DNA of 20,849 nt from an uncultured Eubacteriaceae bacterium (GTDB lineage: Bacteria > Bacillota > Clostridia > Eubacteriales > UBA1433), in the NCBI GenBank assembly GCA_937880125.1, contig CALFLU010000035.1:1-20849 (forward strand), in the 5' to 3' direction. The translations under genes were made by a program, and so were the position numbers. Positions 8,784 through 15,773 of this stretch are shown here, one piece after another (positions within the stretch are counted from its first letter, which is position 1; each line of letters starts with the position of its first letter). The notes beneath the pieces were generated by a model. The model made no database searches and had not been told where the DNA came from. It saw only the letters and a list, made by a program, of their open reading frames with translations.

Positions 8784-9443
8784 ATGAAAGCCGCTATTTT
8801 TGATTTGGACGGAACGATACTGGACTCCATGCCCGTCTGGCGGGATTTGGGCAACAGACTATGCAGGGCACTGGGCTTTGAGCCGCCCGAAAATTTATAT
8901 GCAACCGTTAAGAGCATGACGTTGGACGAGTCGGCCGACTATTTGATAAAACTCTCAGGTTACAAGACGACAAAAGAGGAGATGGCTCAGATGCACTATA
9001 AGCTCATTAAAGACTTTTATGAAAACGAAGTGCAGCTAAAGCCTCGTGTAAAAGAATACCTCGCCTTGTTGAAAGAAAAAAACATTCCGATGTGTGTGGC
9101 CACCGAAACCGACTCGACCCTGGCGCAAAAGGCGCTGGAACGCACAGGGGTTGCTGAATATTTTCAGTTTTGTTTAAGCTCAAAAGACATTGGAAAAGGC
9201 AAGCATTTTCCCGACCTTTATGAGATGGCGGCAAAGAAAATGGGCTATGAAAAGGAAGATGTGGTAATTTATGAAGACGCATGCTATGCCGTGCGCACGG
9301 CAAAAAAGGCGGGATTTGAAGTACACTGCATTCACGACGACAGCCAAAAGCACGACACGGAAGAGCTGAAGATGCTGGCGGATCACTTTTTTGAGGATTA
9401 TGAGCAATACATTTCTTCGGCAAAGGAAAGACAAGACAATTAA
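8784..9443 (+). CDS. HAD-superfamily phosphatase, beta-phosphoglucomutase-like subgroup
   Basis: Small-molecule phosphatase or phosphomutase of the haloacid dehalogenase superfamily, subfamily I with an alpha-helical cap. Seen: motif I FDLDGT at residues 6-11 with Asp7 as nucleophile and Asp9 as acid/base; helical cap at about 15-85; motif II around CVATET (104-109, Thr107); motif III Lys in GKGKHFPD (137-144); motif IV VIYEDACYAV (161-170, Glu164-Asp165), which coordinates magnesium. Residues after about 180 form an acidic tail. The start follows a strong AGAGGTGAA ribosome binding site. It is the last gene of the long rightward run and is followed within 30 nt by a hairpin terminator. Substrate unknown; sugar phosphates are typical for this branch. 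Confidence 0.85.
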   Translation: MKAAIFDLDGTILDSMPVWRDLGNRLCRALGFEPPENLYATVKSMTLDESADYLIKLSGYKTTKEEMAQMHYKLIKDFYENEVQLKPRVKEYLALLKEKNIPMCVATETDSTLAQKALERTGVAEYFQFCLSSKDIGKGKHFPDLYEMAAKKMGYEKEDVVIYEDACYAVRTAKKAGFEVHCIHDDSQKHDTEELKMLADHFFEDYEQYISSAKERQDN

Positions 9444-9472
9444 TTGCAAGCAACAAGCAATCACGTTAAAAA

Positions 9473-9514
9473 AACCTCTGCGCGGATGTGTTTTCATCTG
9501 CACAGAGGTTTTTT
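9473..9514. terminator. Bidirectional intrinsic terminator
   Basis: A 16-bp stem (arms 9473-9488 and 9495-9510, one C/A mismatch and one G-T pair) with a six-base loop is followed by six T's on the plus strand and preceded by seven A's, so the minus-strand transcript also meets a U-run. It ends the HAD phosphatase transcript and faces the convergent ydbC gene, whose stop lies 60 nt to the right. Confidence 0.9.
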
Positions 9515-9575
9515 ATGAAACAATGATGAGATACGTTGTTTATGTAAATCTCTTTCCTTTCAAAAACAGTCGAAT

Positions 9576-9800
9576 TTAGTATTCGTCTTCGTTGTTTAAA
9601 AGTTCTTTCAGAATCGTTATTTCTTCTTCGGAAAGTGTGATGCCCTTACTCATTTTGTCGCCTTCGGGGGACCATTCTCTGATGTCGTATTTTGCATCCC
9701 GGTTGTTCCAGCTGACCATATTCAGCTCTTTTTTCCATCCGTTTTTGGACTCGCTGAGTATACCCAGTTTTTTTACGATTTCGAACTTAATTTCAGCCAT
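9576..9800 (-). CDS. ydbC: YdbC-type PC4-like single-stranded DNA-binding protein
   Basis: A 74-residue protein matching the YdbC family of Bacillota, bacterial homologues of the eukaryotic PC4 coactivator; the Lactococcus member is a dimer that binds single-stranded DNA. Seen: N-terminal MAEIKFEIVKKLGILSES, central ELNMVSWNNRDAKYDIREWSP (the beta-sheet core with conserved Trp and KYDIREW) and a C-terminal acidic helix with ITLSEEEITILKELL. Length equals that of relatives. The ribosome binding site AGAGGTG lies about 6 nt upstream of the ATG, and a candidate sigma-A promoter is found 42 nt further out. It is transcribed alone, convergent with the HAD gene. The cellular role is not established; a part in transcription or DNA repair is inferred from the fold. 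Confidence 0.87.
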   Translation of the reverse strand: MAEIKFEIVKKLGILSESKNGWKKELNMVSWNNRDAKYDIREWSPEGDKMSKGITLSEEEITILKELLNNEDEY

Positions 9801-9842
9801 ACAGCACCTCTGTAAATGATATTGTAATTAGACATGAGTCAT

Positions 9843-9871
9843 AGTATATCGTCTTCATTTTAAAAAGACAA
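9843..9871 (-). promoter_or_regulatory. Candidate sigma-A promoter of ydbC
   Basis: Reading leftward, -35 TTGTCT (complement of 9866-9871), a 17-nt spacer and -10 TATACT (complement of 9843-9848). It lies 42 nt before the ydbC start, in the otherwise AT-rich gap between the two leftward genes. Match is good by eye; no start-site data. Confidence 0.6.
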
Positions 9872-9887
9872 CCTTTTTTTACATAAA

Positions 9888-9924
9888 TCGTCCCAAACAG
9901 CGTGTTTTAGGCTGTTTGGGACGA
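9888..9924 (-). terminator. Perfect hairpin downstream of the esterase gene, probable terminator
   Basis: Arms 9888-9901 and 9911-9924 pair over 14 bp without mismatch around a nine-base loop. For the leftward esterase transcript it sits 28 nt past the stop codon, where a terminator is expected, but the downstream T-tract is weak (TTTATGT). It could instead protect the 3' end of the mRNA or pause polymerase before the ydbC promoter. Confidence 0.6.
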
Positions 9925-9952
9925 AAAAGATTGTTAAGACAAACGGAAAACG

Positions 9953-10693
9953 CTAATGTTTCGCCAAAAAATCTGCAATTTTCTCGTAGGGTTCGTAGCG
10001 CTCTTCGGTCATGACAAAGAGGTGTTCTCCGCTTTCGTATATGGCAAGTTCTTTGTCGGTGGAGGCAATGTGGTCATAGACGTACTGCGAACTTTTGGGG
10101 TAGACGATGGAGTCGTCCTTCGTGTGAACAATCAAAGCCGGGGACGTGACTTTTTCGGCCAGGTTTCGGTTGCGAAAGTCGTTGGCCAAGTCGTGCATGG
10201 TTTGAATAAAGGCGCGCGGCACATATTCGTGATGCACATGGTATTGCTTGTATAAGCCGACTTTGCCCGTGGTGGGGCGGTGGATATACTGCGTGTCGTG
10301 TTTTTGGCCGAACATGGACGTTTCCACAAAATCCAGCGCCGATGCCATGGGGATGATGCCGGGGATGTCGGGGTGCGCAGCGGCGAGGTACAGCGTGAGC
10401 AGACCGCCCAGGGACAGGCCGGCCACAAAGACCTTTTCGTGTTTTGCCCGTATTTTTGCGTAATCGGCTTCAGCCTTTTCAATCAAGTCCAGATAGGTTG
10501 TTTTTTCCAGTTCTTCCTTTGTGCCGCCGTGGCCTGCGAGGTTGACACCATAGACGGTGTAGCCCAGGCAGTTCAAATAATTGGCCAGCGTGCGCAGCAG
10601 GGAGGAGCCTGATGTGGCGCCGTGCAGCAGCAGGACAGCTTGGTCGTTCCAGCCCGGAAAAACATATTCCCGATTTTTTTCCACGTAAATCAT
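9953..10693 (-). CDS. Alpha/beta-hydrolase, carboxylesterase Est30-like
   Basis: Serine esterase/lipase of the alpha/beta-hydrolase fold, 246 residues, resembling the Geobacillus Est30 carboxylesterase and monoacylglycerol-lipase-like enzymes. Seen: oxyanion-hole region LLLHGATSGSS at residues 21-31, LAGHGGT at 52-58, nucleophile elbow GLSLGG at 92-97 with Ser94, catalytic Asp at about 193 in HTKDDSIVYP, and catalytic His224 in SGEHLFV. No signal peptide, so cytoplasmic. An AGGAGG site lies 11 nt before the ATG, a slightly long spacing. The gap to the PHP gene upstream is 51 nt, so it is probably the last gene of an hprK-PHP-esterase unit, though an own promoter in the AT-rich gap is not excluded. 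Natural substrate unknown. Confidence 0.88.
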   Translation of the reverse strand: MIYVEKNREYVFPGWNDQAVLLLHGATSGSSLLRTLANYLNCLGYTVYGVNLAGHGGTKEELEKTTYLDLIEKAEADYAKIRAKHEKVFVAGLSLGGLLTLYLAAAHPDIPGIIPMASALDFVETSMFGQKHDTQYIHRPTTGKVGLYKQYHVHHEYVPRAFIQTMHDLANDFRNRNLAEKVTSPALIVHTKDDSIVYPKSSQYVYDHIASTDKELAIYESGEHLFVMTEERYEPYEKIADFLAKH

Positions 10694-10744
10694 TTCAAAA
10701 TTATCCTCCTGTTTATCGATATTTATATTTAATGAATGTGTGTG

Positions 10745-11464
10745 TTACACATTTTTTCCGTTTGTGCGCAAAAAAGAAAAGAATTTATCGACATCTGTGT
10801 TGATGATCAGTTCCTGCGGAAAATTCGCTTCTTGCAAGATGGGAAGCACGTCGTCAAAAACGCCCACATTGTGACACAGGTGCGCATCGGAGCTGAGTGC
10901 GACCATGCAGTCATATTTTTTGCAAAAGACAGCCATTTGACGCATGTTTTCGATGCCGCCCTTGCGCACACCGTGAACAGAGGCGTTGTTAAATTCGATG
11001 AGTGTGTTGGACTTAGCGGCTTTTTTGATGACGGGTTCATAGTCAACGGCAAAATAAGGGGCATCGATATGGCCGAGCATATCCACGTTGGCATTGTCCA
11101 GCACGGCAAGCAAAGCATCGGTATTGCTGCAGGCCTCAAAGGGCTGATAGGTGTGTTTGTGCATGGAGGCGATGACAAAATTGAACCATTTTTCCGGCAA
11201 ATCAAAGCTGTCGAGGGTGCCGATTTCGTCTAAAATATTGGCCTCAATGCCGATAATTAAGGGAATGGAAAACTTGTCGGAAGGAATCATCGAAAGCCCT
11301 TCATAATACCAATCAGGGGGCGCATAGGGCATTCTGGGGCCGTGTTCGGTGTAGCAAAGCAGCTCAATACCCCTTTGTTTTGCGCATTGAATGTTTTCTT
11401 CCAGTGTGGAAAAGGCATGGTTGCAGGCAATGGTGTGTGTATGCGGGTCTATAACGTATTTCAT
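10745..11464 (-). CDS. PHP-domain phosphatase, YcdX-like
   Basis: Metal-dependent phosphoesterase of the polymerase and histidinol phosphatase (PHP) family, close to YcdX, 239 residues. Seen: metal ligand motifs HTH at residues 8-10, TEHG with His41, GIEAN with Glu74, SMHK with His102, GHID with His132 and SSDAH with Asp193 and His195, which together form the trinuclear metal site of the family. An open frame extends 70 codons upstream but that part is antisense-like and overlaps hprK; the ATG at 11464 is chosen because of the AGGAAGG site just upstream and the canonical MKYVIDPHTHT beginning. It lies 13 nt after hprK; hprK-PHP pairing is common in Clostridia, often followed by murB and rapZ, which are absent here. 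Substrate not known. Confidence 0.88.
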   Translation of the reverse strand: MKYVIDPHTHTIACNHAFSTLEENIQCAKQRGIELLCYTEHGPRMPYAPPDWYYEGLSMIPSDKFSIPLIIGIEANILDEIGTLDSFDLPEKWFNFVIASMHKHTYQPFEACSNTDALLAVLDNANVDMLGHIDAPYFAVDYEPVIKKAAKSNTLIEFNNASVHGVRKGGIENMRQMAVFCKKYDCMVALSSDAHLCHNVGVFDDVLPILQEANFPQELIINTDVDKFFSFLRTNGKNV

Positions 11465-11477
11465 AATACCTTCCTGT

Positions 11478-12371
11478 TTAATCGAATTGTGATAAAAAGT
11501 CTCCCATAAAGTCAAATCCCATAAAGGCGGCACGCGTGCGAATGGCGGCGGTTTCGATGAGGGCGGCAATGTTGCGCCCTGCGGAAACGGGGATTTGGTA
11601 GAGGGGGACTTTGCATTCCATGAGTGTATCGTAGGCGACTTTATCGCCCAGGCGGTCATATTGCATGTCGACATTCCAGGGCACCAGATCCACGATTAAA
11701 TCCAAGTCCTTGCGAATGCGCACACTGCTGACGCCAAAGAGTATTTTTACATCAATAATGCCAATGCCTCGAATCTCCATGAAATAGGAGCCTTCTTTCA
11801 TGCCGCTGCAAATGAGGGTGCCTTCGGAGGTTTTGACGATTTTGACCAGGTCGTCGGCAACAAATCTGCCGCCGCGTTTGATGAGCTCTAAGGCGGCTTC
11901 GCTTTTGCCGATGCCGCTGATGCCGCGTATGAGCACGCCGACACCGTATACTTCCATCATCACGCCGTGCAGGCCGATCCAGGGCGCCTTTTCGTAGCTG
12001 AGGTAGGAAGAAAGTTTAAACACCAGCGAAACAGAATCCACCGAAGAGGAAAGCAAAATGCAGTTGTGCTTCTTGCACAGCTTGGTCAAAAGCGCATGCT
12101 CTTTAATGTCATCTCCCAAAACAATGGCGGGAATCTTTTTTTCTATCAACGTCGTCAAAGACCTATTTGCCGCCTGTTCGTCAAGGGTGTTTAGATAGGC
12201 GATTTCGGGTTTGCCCATCACACAAATGCGGCCGCTGTTGAAATGCTCATAAAAACCCGTCAGCTGCAGCCCGCAGCGAATGGCATGGGTTTCGTTTACC
12301 GTGAGAACTTCTTTGCCTGCGTCGTTGATGATGCGCAGATCGTTGTTGGCGCAAAACATCTTCAGATTCAT
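11478..12371 (-). CDS. hprK: HPr kinase/phosphorylase
   Basis: Bifunctional enzyme that phosphorylates and dephosphorylates Ser46 of HPr (or Crh), linking glycolytic state to carbon catabolite repression and PTS control. Seen: an N-terminal HprK domain (1-125), His135 in LHGV, Walker A GISGIGKS at 150-157, DD at 173-174, the family signature EIRGIGIIDV at 199-208, and the C-terminal K/P loop with GRN at 265-267. In many relatives that loop reads PGRN; here it is AGRN, a variation seen in the position of the first residue among family members. At 297 residues it is slightly short at the N-terminus. The ATG follows GAGGTC with 7 nt spacing. It leads the leftward hprK-PHP-esterase cluster; no ptsH or crh is in the window. 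Confidence 0.95.
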   Translation of the reverse strand: MNLKMFCANNDLRIINDAGKEVLTVNETHAIRCGLQLTGFYEHFNSGRICVMGKPEIAYLNTLDEQAANRSLTTLIEKKIPAIVLGDDIKEHALLTKLCKKHNCILLSSSVDSVSLVFKLSSYLSYEKAPWIGLHGVMMEVYGVGVLIRGISGIGKSEAALELIKRGGRFVADDLVKIVKTSEGTLICSGMKEGSYFMEIRGIGIIDVKILFGVSSVRIRKDLDLIVDLVPWNVDMQYDRLGDKVAYDTLMECKVPLYQIPVSAGRNIAALIETAAIRTRAAFMGFDFMGDFLSQFD

Positions 12372-12408
12372 AAACAGACCTCATAATCATAAAAATACTT
12401 TTGCTTCT

Positions 12409-12437
12409 ATGATAACGAAATATCTTGCCGCCTGCAA
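12409..12437 (-). promoter_or_regulatory. Candidate promoter of hprK
   Basis: Leftward -10 TATCAT (complement of 12409-12414) and a weak -35 TTGCAG (complement of 12432-12437) separated by 17 nt, 37 nt before the hprK start. It is divergent from the promoter of the small gene at 12516. Confidence 0.45.
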
Positions 12438-12448
12438 CGATTATTTGC

Positions 12449-12477
12449 TTGATAAAGCGAAAAGAGTGTGTTACCAT
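12449..12477 (+). promoter_or_regulatory. Candidate promoter of the 60-residue gene
   Basis: -35 TTGATA (12449-12454), 17-nt spacer, -10 TACCAT (12472-12477). It lies 38 nt before the start codon in the divergent gap with hprK. Confidence 0.4.
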
Positions 12478-12515
12478 AATCAAAAATAACTGTGTACAGT
12501 ATGGGAGGGTGGAAC

Positions 12516-12698
12516 ATGAAATATATCGTTGAAAGAGATTTGTTTATGAGCAAACTTCGCAGTTTTATCAACGAAAAAGCTGAAGAAGGATATGAGTTGG
12601 TAGAGGTATTTGTTTCTGAGGAAGATATCAAACGGGGCAGCGATTGGGAGTCTTGCCGTGCAAGCAAAGTCACGGTCATCATGAAAAAAGAAGATTAA
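12516..12698 (+). CDS. Small DUF4177-like protein, 60 residues
   Basis: A short soluble protein. The segment FINEKAEEGYELVEVFV followed by a final strand VTVIMKKE resembles the DUF4177 pattern (helix with EGW/Y-L-V, then an exposed beta strand), a family of unknown function; the match is by eye and modest. The ATG at 12516 is chosen over an in-frame ATG 24 nt upstream because GGGAGGGTGG precedes it directly. The gene stands alone, with a candidate promoter upstream and a clean hairpin terminator 13 nt downstream. It has a highly charged composition, no cysteine pair for metal binding and no membrane segment. Function unknown. Confidence 0.75.
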   Translation: MKYIVERDLFMSKLRSFINEKAEEGYELVEVFVSEEDIKRGSDWESCRASKVTVIMKKED

Positions 12699-12711
12699 CT
12701 CACTGAAATAT

Positions 12712-12737
12712 AAAAGTCTGTGTAAGCAGACTTTTTT
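12712..12737 (+). terminator. Intrinsic terminator of the 60-residue gene
   Basis: Nine-bp perfect stem (12712-12720 with 12727-12735) around a six-base loop, ending in six T's. It lies 13 nt past the stop codon and separates this gene from the nrdR promoter. Confidence 0.85.
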
Positions 12738-12738
12738 A

Positions 12739-12791
12739 TTGTCTTTCGGAGCGGAAACCGATAGACAAATGCGGTGCAAATGCCATATAAT
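12739..12791 (+). promoter_or_regulatory. nrdR promoter with overlapping inverted repeat
   Basis: A -10 TATAAT at 12786-12791 pairs with TAGACA at 12762-12767 (18-nt spacer). An 11-base inverted repeat, arms 12739-12749 and 12758-12768 with one central mismatch, covers the -35 element. The position fits an operator or the base of a transcription-blocking hairpin. It does not resemble the published NrdR box. Confidence 0.5.
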
Positions 12792-12840
12792 ATACAGATA
12801 GCTATGTAGAAGAAAATGTGTTTCAGAAGGAGAAAATAAA

Positions 12841-13314
12841 TTGAAATGTCCGTTTTGCAGTGAGTCGGAAAGCAAAGTCATTGATTCGCGTCCCGCGGAA
12901 AATGGCACGGTGGTGCGCAGGCGCCGAGAATGCATTGCTTGTCAGAGGCGGTTTACGACCTATGAAAAGTTGGAGACGACACCGCTGGTGGTGATTAAAA
13001 AAAGCGGCGACAGGCAAGTATATGACCGAAGCAAAATCATGTCGGGGTTGCTCAAAGCCTGCGAAAAAAGACCCATTTCGGCAGATACCATTGAGAGCTT
13101 GATGGACAGCATCGAATATAAGGTACTGACACTAAGCGACAAAGAGGTCAAGTCTGAGGATATCGGCGAAATTGTCATGGATGAGCTGAAAAAAACAGAC
13201 GAAGTAGCCTATGTGCGCTTTGCCTCGGTCTATAGGCAGTTTAAAGATATCAATACGTTTATGAAAGAATTGAAAAAAATCTTGGAAGAAGACGGGGAGA
13301 AAAATAAGCGATGA
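12841..13314 (+). CDS. nrdR: Transcriptional repressor NrdR
   Basis: Nucleotide-sensing repressor of ribonucleotide reductase genes; it binds ATP/dATP and acts on NrdR boxes upstream of nrd operons. Seen: N-terminal zinc ribbon with Cys3, Cys6, Cys31 and Cys34 (CPFC...CIAC), the basic RRRREC patch, then an ATP-cone domain at about 46-136 (VVIKKSGDRQVYDRSKIMSGL...VAYVRFASVYRQFKD). The length of 157 residues is usual. The start is TTG, with AAGGAG 8 nt upstream; starting here gives the canonical MKCPFC beginning. The stop overlaps the following ATG as ATGA. No ribonucleotide reductase gene lies in the window, so the target operon is elsewhere. Confidence 0.96.
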   Translation: MKCPFCSESESKVIDSRPAENGTVVRRRRECIACQRRFTTYEKLETTPLVVIKKSGDRQVYDRSKIMSGLLKACEKRPISADTIESLMDSIEYKVLTLSDKEVKSEDIGEIVMDELKKTDEVAYVRFASVYRQFKDINTFMKELKKILEEDGEKNKR

Positions 13315-13865
13315 AACAAGAAGAAAAAACGCTTGAATCCAAACTGATACACAAAGGGCGCATCATTTCGCTCTATCAAGAAAAAGTGCTCCTCCCCAAC
13401 GGCAAAGAATCGGTGCGCGAAATTGTGCGTCACAAGGGTGCTTGTGCCGTTATTGCCAAGACGAAAGAGGATAAACTCATTCTCATTCGTCAATACAGAA
13501 AATCTTTGGATAAAACGATTTATGAGTTTCCTGCGGGGGGCATTGAGCCCGGCGAAGACATTGCGCTTTGCGCCGTGCGGGAGCTGGAAGAAGAAACCTC
13601 TTATCGTGCGACGGAAGAAAAGGTGGTATATTTGGCCGGTCTGTGCACAACGCCGGGGTTTTCGGATGAGATGATTCATATTTTTTATGCGGAAGATGTG
13701 GAAAAGATTTCGGTTAAAAAAGATTGTGACGACGATGAGTTTATAGAAGTGCTGCTGCTGGACGAATCTGAGGTGCTGGAATGGATTATGTTGGGACAAA
13801 TCATTGACGCCAAAACAGTTTGCGCGTTTTTTCTCTATCAGCAATATAAAAAATCAAACGACTAA
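13311..13865 (+). CDS. nudF: ADP-ribose pyrophosphatase (Nudix)
   Basis: Nudix hydrolase of the NudF/ADPRase type, which splits ADP-ribose to AMP and ribose 5-phosphate. Seen: substrate-loop region VREIVRHKGACAVIA (35-49), QYR at 61-63, FPAGGIEPGE and a full Nudix box at 76-98 (G76, E82, R90-E91, E94-E95). Ser97 replaces the usual Gly in the EETGY ending. TTPGFSDE at about 113-120 is the family feature binding the second substrate moiety. Length 184 is typical. It starts on the nrdR stop (ATGA) and is followed 18 nt later by deoB; making ribose 5-phosphate beside a phosphopentomutase is a sensible metabolic pairing, and nudF-deoB adjacency is common in Bacillota. Confidence 0.93.
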   Translation: MKQEEKTLESKLIHKGRIISLYQEKVLLPNGKESVREIVRHKGACAVIAKTKEDKLILIRQYRKSLDKTIYEFPAGGIEPGEDIALCAVRELEEETSYRATEEKVVYLAGLCTTPGFSDEMIHIFYAEDVEKISVKKDCDDDEFIEVLLLDESEVLEWIMLGQIIDAKTVCAFFLYQQYKKSND

Positions 13866-13883
13866 GCAAAGACGGTGCGACAA

Positions 13884-15050
13884 ATGAAACGAGTGATTTG
13901 GATTGTTTTGGACAGCGTGGGTATCGGCGAGATGGAAGACGCCGCCGAGTACGGAGACGAAGGAAGCAATACGCTAAAGCATGTGGTAACGCATTCGTCA
14001 AGCTGCAGGCTCCATAATTTGCAGGCATTGGGGCTGGCGCATATTGACGGCATTGATTATTTTGATAAAAAGGGTGATTTGGGTGCGGCTGTGATGCGTG
14101 CGGGTTTTTTGAGTAAAGGCAAAGACACCATCACCGGGCATTGGGAAATGGCGGGTATTGTGTTACATGAGCCCTTTCAAACCTATCCCAACGGATTTGA
14201 CCGCGAAATCATCGAAAAAATAGAAAGCAAAATCGGGCAAAAAATTATCGGCAACAAAGTGGCGTCGGGCACGGAAATTATTTCGGAACTGGGGCAAGAG
14301 CATTTGCATACGGGCAACATTATTGTCTATACCTCGGCGGACAGCGTGTTTCAAATCGCTGCCCATGAAGAGGTGGTACCTGTGTGTGAGCTGTATCGCA
14401 TTTGCGAGACGGCACGGGCGCTTTTGGTGGGAAAACATCTGGTTTCCCGCGTCATTGCACGTCCCTTTATCGGAGAGGTCGACAGCTTTGTAAGAACGGC
14501 GAACAGAAAAGACTATGCCGTTGCGCCGCCGCAAAAGAGTGTGCTGGACAGGTTGACGCAGCGGGGTGTGCAAGTATATGGTGTGGGAAAAATCGAAGAC
14601 ATTTTCAGTGGACAGGGCATTTTGCACTCGGTGCACACAAAGGACAACCAACAGGGCATTGCACATATTTTGCAGTATATGGACGAGGCAAAAGATGATG
14701 CCTTGATTTATGCGAACTTGGTTGATTTTGACATGAAATTCGGTCATCGAAACGATGTGGAGGGCTATGCAAAGGCGTTGGAAGAATTTGATTTGGCGCT
14801 GCCTGACATAATAAAAAAGCTTGGCGATGAAGACTGGCTGGTGCTATGCGCAGACCACGGGTGCGATCCGTTGTCAAATTCCACAGACCACAGCAGAGAA
14901 TATGTGCCCGTTATTGTCTACGGCAAAGGGGTTCGAAATGTAAATTTGGGAACTCGACAAAGCATTGCCGATGTGGGGGCAACCATTTTGGATTATCTTG
15001 CGGGTGAGAAGGCGCCTGTGGGCGAGAGCTTTTTAAAACAAATCACGTAG
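13884..15050 (+). CDS. deoB: Phosphopentomutase
   Basis: Mn-dependent phosphopentomutase interconverting ribose 1-phosphate and ribose 5-phosphate (and the deoxy forms) in nucleoside catabolism; cytoplasmic, alkaline-phosphatase superfamily. Seen: LDSVGIGE with the metal ligand Asp10; KDTITGHWE at 80-88, whose Thr84 aligns with the phosphorylated threonine of the Bacillus enzyme; FDMKFGHRND in the cap-proximal region; and the C-terminal metal motif ADHGCDP followed by STDHSREYVPV. At 388 residues it has family length. The ATG at 13884 is preferred over an in-frame GTG 9 nt upstream because it gives MKRVI, the family beginning. Purine-nucleoside phosphorylase, often next to deoB, is not in the window. 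Confidence 0.95.
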   Translation: MKRVIWIVLDSVGIGEMEDAAEYGDEGSNTLKHVVTHSSSCRLHNLQALGLAHIDGIDYFDKKGDLGAAVMRAGFLSKGKDTITGHWEMAGIVLHEPFQTYPNGFDREIIEKIESKIGQKIIGNKVASGTEIISELGQEHLHTGNIIVYTSADSVFQIAAHEEVVPVCELYRICETARALLVGKHLVSRVIARPFIGEVDSFVRTANRKDYAVAPPQKSVLDRLTQRGVQVYGVGKIEDIFSGQGILHSVHTKDNQQGIAHILQYMDEAKDDALIYANLVDFDMKFGHRNDVEGYAKALEEFDLALPDIIKKLGDEDWLVLCADHGCDPLSNSTDHSREYVPVIVYGKGVRNVNLGTRQSIADVGATILDYLAGEKAPVGESFLKQIT

Positions 15051-15057
15051 AATGCAC

Positions 15058-15086
15058 TTGTATTTGTGTGTCGTGGTGACTATAAT
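15058..15086 (+). promoter_or_regulatory. Candidate promoter of the cmk operon
   Basis: Perfect -10 TATAAT at 15081-15086, 17-nt spacer and a partial -35 TTGTAT at 15058-15063, in the 72-nt gap between deoB and cmk. It would give a leader of about 30 nt. Confidence 0.5.
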
Positions 15087-15122
15087 GAGCACGTTATGTA
15101 ATTTGCAAAGGGACAGTTGGTT

Positions 15123-15773
15123 ATGAAAATAGCATTAGACGGCCCTGCGGGAGCGGGCAAGAGCACACTGGCAAAGGCGCTGGCAAAGCGCTGCGGCTAT
15201 ACCTATATCAATACCGGCGCACTCTATCGCGCTTTTACACTGAAAATGCTCGATGAAAACATTGACATTGAAAACGAGGCTGTGTTGTTGCGTGCGCTGG
15301 AAGACTCGGTGATGAAAATTGAAGGCGACAATGTGTATTTAAACGGCGAAAACATCAAGGACAGGATTTATACCCCGCAAATTGACCAAAACATTTCCAA
15401 GGTTGCCTGCAACCGCACAATACGTCAGCATATGAGCGAAATGCAAAAGAAAATGGCCAGAGAGACGGAAAATGTGATTATGGAAGGCAGAGACATTGCA
15501 ACGGTGGTGATGCCCGAAGCCGACATAAAATTTTTTGTCACGGCCAGTGTGGAAGAGCGCGCGAGAAGGCGTGTAAAACAAAACGAAGAAAAAAACATCT
15601 TTCACAGCTTTGAAGAAACGTTGAAAGATATTCAATACAGAGACGAAAAAGATACGCAAAGAGAATTTGCGCCGCTGATGATGACAAAAGACAGCATTGT
15701 CATTGACAACACCGGCAAAACACTTGAAGAAACGATAGAAGAAATGATATGTATTATGCAGGAGAAAAAGTAA
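15123..15773 (+). CDS. cmk: Cytidylate kinase
   Basis: Phosphorylates CMP and dCMP with ATP in pyrimidine nucleotide recycling. Seen: P-loop DGPAGAGKST at residues 6-15, INTGALYRAFT in the NMP-binding region, EGRDIATVV, and the C-terminal RDEKDTQREFAPL lid motif. The 216-residue length is usual. The ATG at 15123 is chosen over a TTG two codons upstream because AAAGGGA then has normal spacing and the protein starts with MKIALDGP. It opens the cmk-plsC-ispH-S1 cluster, a conserved order in Clostridia, and its last 25 nt overlap plsC. Confidence 0.96.
   Translation: MKIALDGPAGAGKSTLAKALAKRCGYTYINTGALYRAFTLKMLDENIDIENEAVLLRALEDSVMKIEGDNVYLNGENIKDRIYTPQIDQNISKVACNRTIRQHMSEMQKKMARETENVIMEGRDIATVVMPEADIKFFVTASVEERARRRVKQNEEKNIFHSFEETLKDIQYRDEKDTQREFAPLMMTKDSIVIDNTGKTLEETIEEMICIMQEKK

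Noticed and set aside
10735..10757. Small 7-bp hairpin with T-run on the plus strand near the PHP stop codon
   Set aside because: No plus-strand gene lies upstream to be terminated, and on the minus strand it is not followed by T's; probably chance in a GT-rich stretch.
10736..11233. Plus-strand open frame opposite the PHP phosphatase gene
   Set aside because: The minus-strand PHP protein has all metal-binding motifs; the opposite frame shows no domain or ribosome binding site.
11465..11674. 70-codon upstream extension of the PHP gene
   Set aside because: It overlaps hprK coding sequence and is Pro/Ser-rich without family similarity; the internal ATG at 11464 has a good ribosome binding site and gives the normal N-terminus.
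12781..12796. Possible NrdR box (autoregulation) around the nrdR -10 region
   Set aside because: The AT-rich segment does not show the paired ACAC...GTGT ends of the known box; it is explained by the TATAAT element alone.
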